A stretch of 64,000 nt of DNA, from the NCBI RefSeq assembly GCF_030272615.1, contig NC_081405.1, positions 468,462,008 through 468,526,007 on the forward strand. The letters are read 5' to 3'. Both the position numbers and the translations under genes were made by a program. Below, piece after piece: positions 33,013-43,138 of the stretch (position 1 is the first letter of the stretch; each line of letters begins with the position of its first letter). This DNA comes from Cryptomeria japonica. Lineage: Eukaryota; Streptophyta; Pinopsida; Cupressales; Cupressaceae. The notes under the pieces were generated by a model. That model had not been told where the DNA came from. It worked only from the letters and a program-made list of their open reading frames with translations, and made no database searches.

Positions 33013-33469
33013 AAGTTATAAAGGAAGGATGTATTATCATGGATGGAGGAAACTTGTTAGGAGACAATTAATTATTATTGTATCAAGTAATGATATTAAT
33101 GCCTATTTAGTAGAAGTCGATCTAATCAAGAAGTATAATTTGCAACGGTATTAAAAAGGGACATTCAATGTGAATTTATTATTATCCTTATATAATCATT
33201 TTGTTCCGTTTGATTATAGGAGTTATCATCATTTAATATGTTAGGAATATCCTAACTTTGTCACCTAGGAGTTTTATAGAAACCTAAGGCTTCTAAATAA
33301 ATTTGTTCTATTCATTGTTCACGTTAGATAAATGCTTTATTATAATTTAAGGTTCCACTTGGAACAATCCTGTTAAGTTGTCACATCTAATTAAGCATAG
33401 GTTGCATGTAATTAAGTGTCCCAAAAAAAATTGTTCTGTGTGTTTTTGCCCAAAAGTTTGGGCATGACA

Positions 33470-35750
33470 GTTTATTTGATGTATAAAGAGGGATAATACA
33501 AGGAGATCTAATGTCACATTTCCTCTTTAACATCATGGTAGCTGAAATAGAAAGAACCTTAAAATACATAAGATTGAGGGGAAACATTGAAGGGTTAAAG
33601 GTTACTAACGATCTCCCACCCATTTCTCATCAAAAATTTGTAGACGACACCCTTCTCTATAGTGCTATGAAGAGACAAGAGGAAATAAATTCAAGGAGAT
33701 ACTTGATCTATCTTCCGATGCTTTACAAAAAGAGGTTGAGTAGGAACAAGTTATAAATTATTTTGTTTTCCACAACTATGAGGAAAGAACAAGAAATCAT
33801 AAGAGCTCTAGTCTTTAAGAAAGGTCTTCTTCCTTTCTCATATCTTGGGGTACCCTTGGATAAGGGTATTATAGAAAAAAAATTATGGGATAATCCTTGT
33901 GAAAAAATCTCTAATAGAGCTATCTCTTGGAAGGGTTTATGGTTGTCTTGGGCTGGTCAAATCACAATGTTGAAGGTTGTTCTCTCCACAATTCCCATAT
34001 ATGTAATTTTGTTGTATTTCCCTTTCAACTGGAGCCAATCATTAATTAAATTGGACATTAAGAAAATTATTTTGGCAAGGTGGTGAGGATAAGCACAAGG
34101 TTGTGTCGATCACTTGGGAAAAAGTTACAAATCTAAAGATTTAGATGGGGTTGGTATCAAACAACAAAAGTTGCAGAACAAGGCTTTGGGAGAAAAACTC
34201 ATCTAGAAAATGTTTAAGGAACCTCATCTAAAGTGGAGAAGAATTCTTCAACATAAATATTTAGATGATAATTTGGATTCTAGCATCTTAACAACCTCAA
34301 ACATTCCAAGGGGCTCAAGAATTTGGAATTTCATGCAAGAATGCAAGCCTCTTATCTCCAATTTCCTTACTTGGATTATCGATGATAGTCAAACTACTAT
34401 GTTTTGGGAAGACTTTGGGTGTGGTATGTAATTCTTAATAAACTCTGGAGTTGGATGTAGCTAAGAACTACCTCAAGTAACATTGTTCTTCCTTTGTGAG
34501 AGACTATTTTCAAGTGGATTTGAAGGATGTTATGAGGATTTGGTTTTGGAAGGACATGACCTCTTTGGGGCTACCTAATAGAGAGGTTAAAATGTTAAAA
34601 GAGGTTCTTAAGGAAAGAACGATAGTATTACATGATGGTAACATTTATTCACATGGAATGGTTATAATTTGGGTTTATACAATGTCAAAGATGGTTATAG
34701 AACTCTTGAAAAGAATAAGATTCAAGGAGAAATGTAGATCCCAATAGTATTATGCTAGCATAATTTATTATTGCCCAAGGCTAGAAATTTCACATAGGCA
34801 ACACTTTAGAAGAATGTATTGACTATAGATAAATTCAGAAAGATGAGCTTCAAGGATCTCTCTAATTGTGACTTATGTAGATGCAATGAAGAGTCTATTG
34901 GCCACTTTTTTCTTGGTTATCCCTTTACATAAGAGTGTTGGATTTGGTTATGTGTGAAACTGGGTGGATGGGCTGTCTCTAAAGAGACATATTAATCATA
35001 TTTAGATAATGGCCTCTTATCAAGAGAGATGCAACCTTCTCTTATCTTTGGAGAATGAGTCCATCCATCCTAACTTGGGAAATATGGAAGGAGAGTAATA
35101 TGAGACTATTTTAGGACAAATAAATAAACATAAGTTCTTTCCTCAAGAAATTTGAAGCTTCAATAGTAGAGGTGGCCAATAGTCCTTTAAGGGAAGAAAC
35201 ACTTAAACACGTATATTTTGGAGAATTGGATGCTTGTATGCAAAATAATTGGTATGGATTAAGAAATCCTCCAATTGTAGGTCTTAGAGGGGTGGATACC
35301 CTTAGACTAAGGGAGGAAGCAAGATGGAAACCACCCCAAGTGGGGTGTGTGAAACTAAAATTTAATGATGCCTCAAGAGGTAATTCTAGATTATTAGGTA
35401 CGAGTTGCGTAATCAAAAATTAAGAAGGGTTCACTATAACTAGGATTGCTTTTCCACTTCCTAAAGGAACAAATAATGTAGTTGAGTTTAGGGCCGTTAC
35501 TTCAGGGCTTCAAAGGTGTAGAGAACTCAATTAATTGAAGTTTGAGATAGAAGGCAAATCTTCCAAAATGATCAATGCATTAAGGAAAGGGGTGACACCA
35601 AACTAGAAGCTCCAACACTATTTAGAGGAAGCTCTAGAGATTTCACGATCTTTTAAATTGTTTAGAACAAACCATGAGTATAGGCAAGCCAATATTGAAG
35701 TTTATAAACTGGCTAACCTAGCCATTGAAGGGACACAAACAAATTAAAGG
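33470..35750 (+). pseudogene. LINE1 reverse transcriptase end, zinc region and RNase H
   Basis: After element C the RT continues with RGIIQGDLMSHFLFNIM and the active-site strand FVDDTLLYS (about 33640). KGLLPFSYLGVPLDKGI and a thumb region to 34086 follow. A zf-RVT-like CDLCRCNEESIGHFFLG lies near 34870. The C-terminal RNase H (35330-35745) reads LKFNDASRGNSRLLGT, TNNVVEFRAVTSGLQ, FEIEGKSSKMINALRKG and HEYRQANIEVYKLANLAI. The usual FDG Asp is kept in NDA, whereas the GDS Asp has become Lys. Many stops and frame changes occur. Confidence 0.82.
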
Positions 35751-35759
35751 AAGGATGAA

Positions 35760-36633
35760 ATTGGACTGTCATGGGAATTGAGTGCCATGTTCCTTCATAA
35801 TTTTATTGTGAAAGTAGAAACTACTCTCCCACCTCCAACATTTTATGCTCAATGTTTAGTAGTATATTTGTTGTTGATTCAAAGGTCACAAAAATTTCAT
35901 TGGTTGTGGGTGCATTAGGGACTAGGTCCCCTTGGGGTTCTCTGTATTGGATTCTAGTACTCACAATTATGATAGTGGCTTTAATGGTGATGTATTGGCT
36001 AATTGATGTTAGCACAATAACTTCCATTTTGATGTTATTACCTCTCCTTTCAAATGCAGATTAGAATGATTAGTTCAATATGACCATTAAAAGAAAGTGG
36101 TAAGGTATTATGTCTCAAAATTAATTATGAAGGAATGCTTGACTTTAAAGCAAGTCTTAGATATTAGTAGCAAATGTCTTTGGCTAGGAAATGAAGTTTC
36201 ATACTCATTATTTTGCACCATTTGAACTATGAATTAGAGTAGATTCTCCGTACTAACTTTTCTCCCAAAGCAACATTTTTAGCCTCCACATCTTGAATAC
36301 TACCACCCCTATTTTACTTTGATTTTCAAATTCTATCGTACCACGTGAGATAAATTCTCTTCTTAGAATGCAATGTATCAGTCCATAAGAAGGATCTAAA
36401 CAATTTTTGAAGATCTATAATGTTTTCCAACATTTTCAAAAATTAAGATCATGTAGGTTGGTATTACATTCATAATTGATTTTAAAAGAGTTAATTTTAC
36501 ACCCCTTGCAAGCCATTTCCATTTCTAGGTGTTTATAGCCAAGATGCTGTGCTACCAAAAGTCTTTTTAACTATTCTTGAGAATAGAGAAATAACTAAGT
36601 ATTTGCAATAGAGAATGTTTGATGATTAACCCA
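35760..36633. other. Unassigned sequence between LINE1 and LINE2
   Basis: It starts as the probable LINE1 3' region. No clear poly(A), target duplication or coding motif was found before the T-rich end of LINE2 at 36634. Confidence 0.4.
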
Positions 36634-36824
36634 TTTTTTTTAATATTTTGTTCTGATTAATTAAAAAATAGGTTTTCAGGACCTGAAACCTTTACAACAT
36701 AGATAGAGAAAAAGCACTAGGAAGAATAGTGCTTTAAAGTCCGCATACAAAAAGACTGGCCAAAAGACCAACAGACAGAAAGAACAACTTAACAACAAAA
36801 AACAACAAAGAAATAGAGAAGGCA

Positions 36825-38523
36825 CTACATAGTAATTTTCTTCAGCAAATTCTTCGCCTTAATCACTAGCTCGTTGTAGGTGGCCCTGACAACTTTCAGG
36901 TCTTCCAGATCCTTGTTCGGTTTCTTTTCCTTCCTCTTGCCTCTAGTGCGGGTTCTGGGACCTTGAGCTTCCCCTATTCCTTCAGCTTCCAGGTCTATGT
37001 CCTGGATTTCCTTTTCTTCATCCAGTTTGCTAATGAGGGTGTGGGTGTTGTTATCTGAGATCTTTAGGATACTTAGGCTCTGTTCAACAATGTTCTTCAG
37101 ACACTCCTCAATTTTACCAATTTTGGTAACAGTGTCTGAGAGGGTTTTATCACTAGTGTCAGCAAGGCTCTTCCTTTCCAGCAAATCCTTCTCAATCTTC
37201 TCAAACCTGGGGTTAAAGCAATGGTGTTTTTCAGGTCCTCAATATAGTCGGCCATAGTGTTCCCTTCCCCAATATTAATGGTTTCCAGGATCAAGACTCT
37301 ATTGTAGAGTTTTTTGTTTTCATCCTCAGCTTTCTTGTAGCCATTTATGAGCCACTCCATAGTTTCCATGAAACCATGCAAACCCTCAGGAGGAGGACTA
37401 GATGGGGAGGAAGCTTTTCTAGGGGTAACCTATTCCTCTTTAGGGATGTGGAGGGCAAAAATTGTATCAGCAGCCCTAAGAGTCTCTTCCATGGTCTCCT
37501 TTTCCAGACTCCGATGAGCTTCCAGGGCCTTAGCTTGCTTGTCGGCTACCGGGTCCTTACTAGTCTCCTCATTCTTCTTGTGATTTTTCATGGTCTGGGT
37601 ATGGTCTTTTGTTTTCTTCTTCGGCAACCCTTTAGGGTTCTCCTTTTTAGAGTCATTCGAGTACTCCTCTTCCGAAGAGATGCTGATCAAGGGTCTTCTT
37701 TTTGTCTTTTTGCCCTTAGAGGAAGAGGGTCTTGTTTTACTGTATTTCCTCTTCTTCCCACTTTCATACTCTGAGACATCAGTGCTATCCTCTGTGTCAG
37801 TTGAAGAGTCACTATCAGATTCCTCCTCCTCAAAAAAGGCATAATCAAACATCTCTTCCTCAGAGTCCATGGAGGGCTGCATCTGAGCTATTTGGTTGGC
37901 TTTTAAATGGTCATAAATTAGGACCATTAGGCCTTGGTGCATAGTAGAATCACCTAGAGGATTCTCCTTATAGGCCTTGAGGGATGCATTCATCGAGAAA
38001 AGCTAGAAATAAGGGAAATTAACCTTATCATTGTGCCTAAAGTGGTTTAATAGAACAAAGTGATAACCATAAACTTTGGTAAACCAACCATCTAGAGTGA
38101 TATAACACATTAAAAAAAAGAGGATTCCCTGTAGGGTTTGGCAAAAGCCCTGGGCGGGTAGTAGGTTTTTCTCAACTTTACCAGTCATTTTTTCTCTTTC
38201 TCCATTTCTGGGTACCTTTCAATAGCTTCCTTGCTAACCTTCCTATCTCTGTAGAAGTTGCAGCCTTCCCTTGTGAGGCCTGTAGCTTGAGCAATTAAGT
38301 CTTCATCGATTTCAACCATTTGATCACCCATTTTTAACATGCCCTTCTTCTAGTTCTTGTAGAAAAGACTGGTAACCATACCATCTCGACCATGGAGTCT
38401 CTCCATGAACTTCGAGAGACCATCCTGCTGCAGTATACCCCAAACCTCTTCCTTCTATTTCCATTCTTTACAACTACTTGGTTCATATCTCCTCCTGTTT
38501 CCACCCATGTTGTCGTTGCCCAT
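36825..38523 (-). pseudogene. LINE2 ORF3-like gene, acidic coiled-coil protein
   Basis: It is a homologue of LINE3 ORF3 in the same place, 143 bp after the RNase H stop. The ATG at 38523 opens a frame aligning with the N-terminus of ORF3: QMVEIDEDLIAQATGLTREG and NFYRDRKVS match FKLDADLIATVIGMAHSG and NFFRDFKVS. Next, YGYHFVLLNHFRHNDK matches HTYHFMLLNHFKHEKR, and QGLMVLIYDHLKANQ matches SGLILLIYEHSK. A Ser/Glu/Lys-rich middle (37840-37500) and a C-terminal coil (37380-36825) follow. Stops and frame changes break it into about five pieces. No known domain is recognised; function unknown. Confidence 0.68.
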
Positions 38524-38665
38524 GGTCAAATTTTGAAGCTTGCAGAGCAGATAAACCAAAGAGCTTTTCAAAACTATAATAGTTATCCAGAAAGTGTGAG
38601 AGTTGATGGCATTGATGTTAGAATGAGTGATATTCTCATTATTATAGTAACTCAAAGTACTCACA

Positions 38666-38852
38666 TTAGTACTTTTCATAATTATCCTGTCCATCAAGAA
38701 TCTTTCGAGTGCTTCTATATCTCTCATTACTAATTATTTGTCTGACATCTTCAAGGAGTCCGCGTTCACCCATCCACGTGGTAATTTCCTCACTTTTAAC
38801 CGCCGCATTGGGAGCCCAGTTAGTAGAGCCGTTGGCCTCTTGGTAGATGTGG
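38666..38852 (-). pseudogene. LINE2 RNase H C-terminus
   Basis: The minus strand reads HIYQEANGSTNWAPNAAVKS then WMGERGLLEDVRQIISNER, ending at TAA 38668-38666. This fits the final helix of L1-type RNase H (pattern H-x-Y-R-E-x-N-xx-AD-xx-AN). The Asp of the usual A-D is Asn here. Only the last ~60 residues survive; the upstream part was deleted together with the RT thumb. Confidence 0.6.
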
Positions 38853-38879
38853 GATATATGGCAATTTTAATATTTTGTT

Positions 38880-39838
38880 TCTTACCCTTGAAGGGACATT
38901 TTGGAAGACCTTCAATTTTAAAATGTTAACAGATTGGCAAAAAATTGAGCAATATGAAGAGATTGCATTTTATATTACTTGAGATTCAACAACACTAGCT
39001 TGACCAAATAATAAAGTGTCATCTATGAACAAAGCATGTGCGATTGGATTTGAATAACTCCTTATCCTAATATATTTACATTTGTTTGAATGATTTATTG
39101 CTATAAGTGATCTACTTAATGCCTCAACCATAATTATGAATAGAAAAGGTGAGAAGAGATCCCCTTGTTTCATTCCTTGTAATGAATGAAAGAACCCACA
39201 TGGGGTTCCATTAATTAAATCTAAAAAAGATGCCGTGGTTTGCAAGAGAGAATCTATTGACACCATTTTTTGTTAAAGCCAAATTTAATGAAGACTTTAG
39301 ATAGAAAAAATCAAGTTGACCTTGTCAAATGTTTTCATCACATCTAATTTGAGAAGCGTTGCAAATATATTTTCCTCCAAGATAGAATGTAGAACCTCAT
39401 GAGCAACTATTTCTCTATGAGAGGTCTCTTAACGTAGAATAAAACCTCCTTATTCTTTTCAAATTATAAGTGAGATGTTATTAGCCAATATAGTAGTGAT
39501 TTCCTTAGTGAAGATCTTATATAATGTATTTCACAAAGCAATGGATCTAAAATTAGCAAAAGAGTATGGAGATGAATTCTTAGGTTTTATGAACAAAAGA
39601 GTTTAATTTTTTTTCATTTAAAATGTTATGTTGTTTTCTAGAGTCCTCTAATGCCAAGAGTATGTGCCCTCCCAAAATGTCCCAACATTTATAGAAAAAA
39701 AGAGTAGTCTAACCTCAAGCACCAAGAGCCTCATCTAGAGACATTGAAAAGATCATTAGCTTTAGTTCTTCTAAGGTAAAATCAACTAATAGGAATTGAT
39801 TTTATTCTTCAAAAACTAAGTGTGAGATATTAGATAAA
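38880..39838 (-). pseudogene. LINE2 reverse transcriptase fragment
   Basis: Minus-strand pieces read EELKLMIFSMSLDEALGA, FFYKCWDILGG, FRSIALWNTLYKIF, LINGTPCGFFHSLQGMKQGD, FSPFLFIIMVEALSRSL and the catalytic ALFIDDTLLFGQ (about 39010). Frames change several times. It ends near NVPSRVRNKILKL and then jumps to RNase H sequence. Confidence 0.8.
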
Positions 39839-39847
39839 TTGTTCGTG

Positions 39848-40043
39848 TTTTTGATTAAGATAAAAGAAGATTTTGAAGGGGCCCCGAAACCCTTTACAAA
39901 AGATCCTTAAGATATAAAAACATTAAGCAACAAGATGGAACAAACATCTAAAAAGCCAACAGAGAAATGATTAAAATCCAACAAAAAACCCCACAGAACC
40001 AGCAACAACCAGCAAAAGCAGACAAAATCTAGAAGAGGAGCAA
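39848..40043 (-). other. LINE3 3' untranslated tail
   Basis: The minus strand runs from the ORF3 stop through GGTTTCGGGGCCCCTTC to TTATCTTAATCAAAAA. LINE2's tail is similar in form (GGTTTCAGG... TTAATTAATCAGAA), which supports a shared LINE 3' end that reverse transcription starts from. Confidence 0.6.
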
Positions 40044-41648
40044 CTAGATGTTTTTCAGGGCATTAACCAAATTTCCGCTAATCCCATACAATTCTTTAAT
40101 ATTATCCCTAAGTTTAGGGATTTCCTTTGGAGAAGCCACAATGACTTTCTTCATGCTCGCCCTCGTTCTCTTTGTAGCTCCATGAGGAGAACTTTTCATG
40201 GTCCCAATCTCAATGGAATATTCATCCATATCAAGGTCCACAACTGGCTTAGGAGTGTTGGATCCCTCAAGGACCTTAGAGATTTCCTCTAAGTTCTTTG
40301 TAACAGTAGTCAAGATATCCGGGATCATAACTAGCAGGTTTTTCATTGCATTTTTTCCTTCCTCCAGCTTCTCAATCTGAGCTTCCATCTTCTTAGCTTT
40401 TTCCTCCAAATCCTTCATCCTCTACTTCCAATCACTTTCATCTTTATTCCTCTCCTCTTCCCAGTGCTTCCCACATTTTTCAAGGTTCTTGATACCTTCA
40501 TAAGTCCACCTATCAAAGCCCATTCTAGCATCAAAGAGATTTTTGAGATTATCTAGATTTAACCCTTCTCCAGCAAACTCCTTATCCTTGCTCGGGTTCT
40601 CCTTGTCCTTCTCCTTCTTGAGCTCATTCTTCTCTTGCTCAAAATCCATATCTTTTTGCTCATTAATTTTATCCTCCTCCTTCTCCCTTGGTTGGCTATT
40701 GACATTGACTAAACTAACACTATGGGTAGGACTATCTTGGTTGGAAGCATCCTCAGCTTCTCCTTCCTCTTCCCCCACACCCTCTTCTTTCCAACTTTCA
40801 TCCCCTTTGAACTCCTCCATTTCCATCTCACTGCCAGCTTTTCCAATATCCTCTGAAACATTCTCCATCTCCATTTGAGTTTCCTTGTCCTCTTGAATTT
40901 TCAACCCAATAACACTTTTGCTCTTTTTGTTCTGAATCGACTCTTCCTTGCTTGGCCCGCCTTCCTCCATATTTCTCTTACCCTTTCCCAGAGACGCAGA
41001 CAACCTCTTATTTTCCTGGATAGCAAGAATTTTGCTGTGCTCATAAATGAGCAAAATGAGGCCAGAATGAAGCACTGGAGTCGAAGGGTTCTTACTGTGC
41101 TTATTAAGAGATCTCGACAGCGACCTGAAGAGGTAGTAGGGCAAGGAAATCCTTTTCTCGTGCTTGAAATGATTTAACAACATGAAATGGTATGTGTGGA
41201 CCCTGGTAAACTGACCCTCCATAGTAATGTATTCCATGATAGCATTCAACACATAACCCCAAATTTTCTTTATGTTGGACGCATCATAATACCCTCCCAT
41301 AGCTTTACCAATTTTTGCCCTTTCCTTCTCCTTACGCGAAAAAATCTTAACCGAGTTATTAGAAACTTTAAAATCTCTAAAAAAATTAAGACCTGAGTGG
41401 GCCATACCAATTACTGTTGCTATGAGGTCTGCATCCAACTTGAACCTCACCCCATGAATTTTCAAAGAACAGTTGCTACAGTTTTCAGTGATTTTGGTGA
41501 CTACAAGATTAACCCTGCCTTTGTTATAATCGACCAAATTCTCCATGAAATTTGTCATAAACCCTTTTTCTAGCTTAGTCCAAAACTTTAGCTTTTCCTT
41601 CCATCTGGACATGTTATCTGGTTCTTCTCTCCTTAGATCCCCTCCCAT
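40044..41648 (-). CDS. LINE3 ORF3, acidic coiled-coil protein of unknown function
   Basis: The ATG at 41648 opens a frame of about 533 codons whose only visible lesion is one in-frame TAG at 40424-40422. It starts 183 bp after the ORF2 stop on the same strand, before the LINE tail. Residues 1-190 look globular (WTKLEKGFMTNFMENLVDYN, FKLDADLIATVIGMAHSG, NFFRDFKVS, TYHFMLLNHFKHEKRISL). Residues ~205-380 are a low-complexity Glu/Lys/Ser linker. Residues ~385-500 form a predicted coiled coil (LEEKAKKMEAQIEKLEEGK) with a basic patch (ATKRTRASMKK). I see no zinc knuckle, protease or RNase motif. The same gene follows RNase H in LINE2. It may be an extra RNP component; that is a guess. Confidence 0.65.
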
Positions 41649-41830
41649 TTTCAAATTCAGAATACTAACTCTATTCTTCTACAAATTCGGAGCTTCCTTT
41701 CACTTGACTCTCAAAATTTTAAAAATGTTAACCCACAAAGTGTGCGGAAGATTAATATCTTTGATTAAGATTCAGCCATTCCGCCAGGTCATCATTACCT
41801 TTCCATAAATGTAAAGATTACTCATTGCAA

Positions 41831-42647
41831 CTAGCATGATTGATTGTGTGATTCATCTCTTCCCATGAATCTATCCTTTCTCAGAAGATTTTTAATATCA
41901 AAATTAATATTACCTTCCCCGTGCCAAATACTTTGAGCCTCAGAAATAACACCTAGGTTTGCCAACCCATCCGCAACCAAATTTTTCTCTCTAAAGGCAT
42001 GTGTAATTATTAATCTTTTAAAGCTATCTATATTTTCTTTAGCTTTAAAAATTATATTTTCAATAGACCAAGATGGCTCAATTCTCCCTTCAAGCACTTG
42101 ATAATATTTAGAGAGTCTCCCTCTAGCCATAAGTTATCATGATTCAAATTTTTAAAAATAATCAAAGTATTCAAAGCTGCAAATGCTTCAGCATAATGAC
42201 TTGTTTGTTTACCAAGACGCCCAGCAAAATTCCTAACAATGCCCCCATAACCAGCTTTACCCGGATTCCCCTTAGACGCCCCATCAAAGTTTGCCTTAAT
42301 CCATCCCTAAGATGGAAATCACCATACAAGACCTTCCCTTCCCTTATCCTTACAAGATTTGATATTTGAAAGGTTCCACCTTTCATTAAAGTCCTCTTTA
42401 GCAGCTAATCCATGATCAGTTCCATTTAAACATTCAAATATTCCTCTATAGATTTTATCCACCACAACCTCAGGGATATCATTTTTATCCCTAAAAATCC
42501 TATTATTGCACTCCTTCCAGATATTCCATATAACATTAGGGAGAGTAAGTTTCCATAGCTCAACATTCTTAGAATTGGAATTAGGATAGTACCATTGTTG
42601 CCATAGCTCCCCCAGAGAATTCAGGAATACCCAACTCAACTTCCACC
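41831..42647 (-). pseudogene. LINE3 ORF2, distal part: zinc region end and RNase H
   Basis: Continuing ORF2 beyond element D, the minus strand reads SWVFLNSLGELWQQWY, LPNVIWNIWKECNNRIF and then RNase H: ANFDGASKGNPGKAGYGG, YAEAFAALNTL, WLEGDSLNIIKCLKG and HAFREKNLVADGLANLG. All four acidic catalytic positions (Asp, Glu, Asp, final Asp) are visible, but a frameshift near 42090 separates the third from the fourth. RNase H would remove the RNA strand during LINE copying. The stop is at 41831. Confidence 0.88.
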
Positions 42648-43125
42648 TGTTGGTGTAAATAATTATTCATCATGGATATTATTACACTTTACTTAAGTTT
42701 ACTTAGGTAATTCATTTCATAGTAGTTTGGGTATGAGACACTTGGGTGTTTGTGCCACATTGGGATAGTGTGTGTAGGAGAAATTCCACCTTTTATGGTG
42801 TTAATCTTTTTGTTACACTCCACTCTTGTTGTTACACTCCACATTCAGTGGGTGATCCACCTCATGTGGACTATTATATTATTTCTCCTACCTACCCACA
42901 CCTATTTCCTACCTACCCTTGTTTCTTATTGAGCCACATGTCATGTTTGTGTGCTCACATATCCCTAGCCTTGCCTATATAAGTAAGCTCATCTACATTG
43001 TATGTAACTATTGAATTTTGATTATTGATCATTTTCTATTGATGAGAATACAGTTTATTCTTGTCCTATATTATGTCTCTATTTTGTACATTTCATTGAG
43101 CTCTTGATCTTGGCAAAATCTCACA
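42648..43125 (+). repeat. Element D 5' LTR
   Basis: It is 478 bp, TGTTGGTGTAAATAATTATT to ...AAAATCTCACA, with the same length as the 3' copy. A TATA box CTATATAAG sits at 42975-42983, 327 bp from the LTR start. Confidence 0.95.
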
Positions 43126-43138
43126 TGGTATCAGAGCC
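43126..43138 (+). promoter_or_regulatory. Element D primer binding site
   Basis: tggtatcagagcc directly abuts the LTR and is a perfect initiator-Met tRNA primer site. Confidence 0.93.

Larger units (their letters stand above)
28611..33469. mobile_element. Element C: 4.86-kb solo-LTR-like insertion
   Basis: The insertion begins TGTAGAGCCCCTCCCCG and ends ...GTTTGGGCATGACA. It is flanked by GTTTC (28606-28610) and GTTTA (33470-33474), a 5-bp target duplication with one change. Removing it rejoins LINE1 RT in register. I find no second copy of either terminus inside, no primer site and no retroelement domain. A solo LTR of unusual length is the simplest reading; a non-autonomous element with unrecognised LTRs is the alternative. 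The interior is AT-rich apart from a GC-rich hairpin patch (31660-31930). Confidence 0.65.

Noticed and set aside
28611-33469. Element C as a full LTR retrotransposon with two LTRs
   Set aside because: I found no second copy of the TGTAGAGCCC start or of the GGGCATGACA end inside it, nor a primer site or polypurine tract.
40543-41177. Plus-strand Ser-rich frames over LINE3 ORF3
   Set aside because: They are antisense shadows of the Glu/Lys-rich ORF3.
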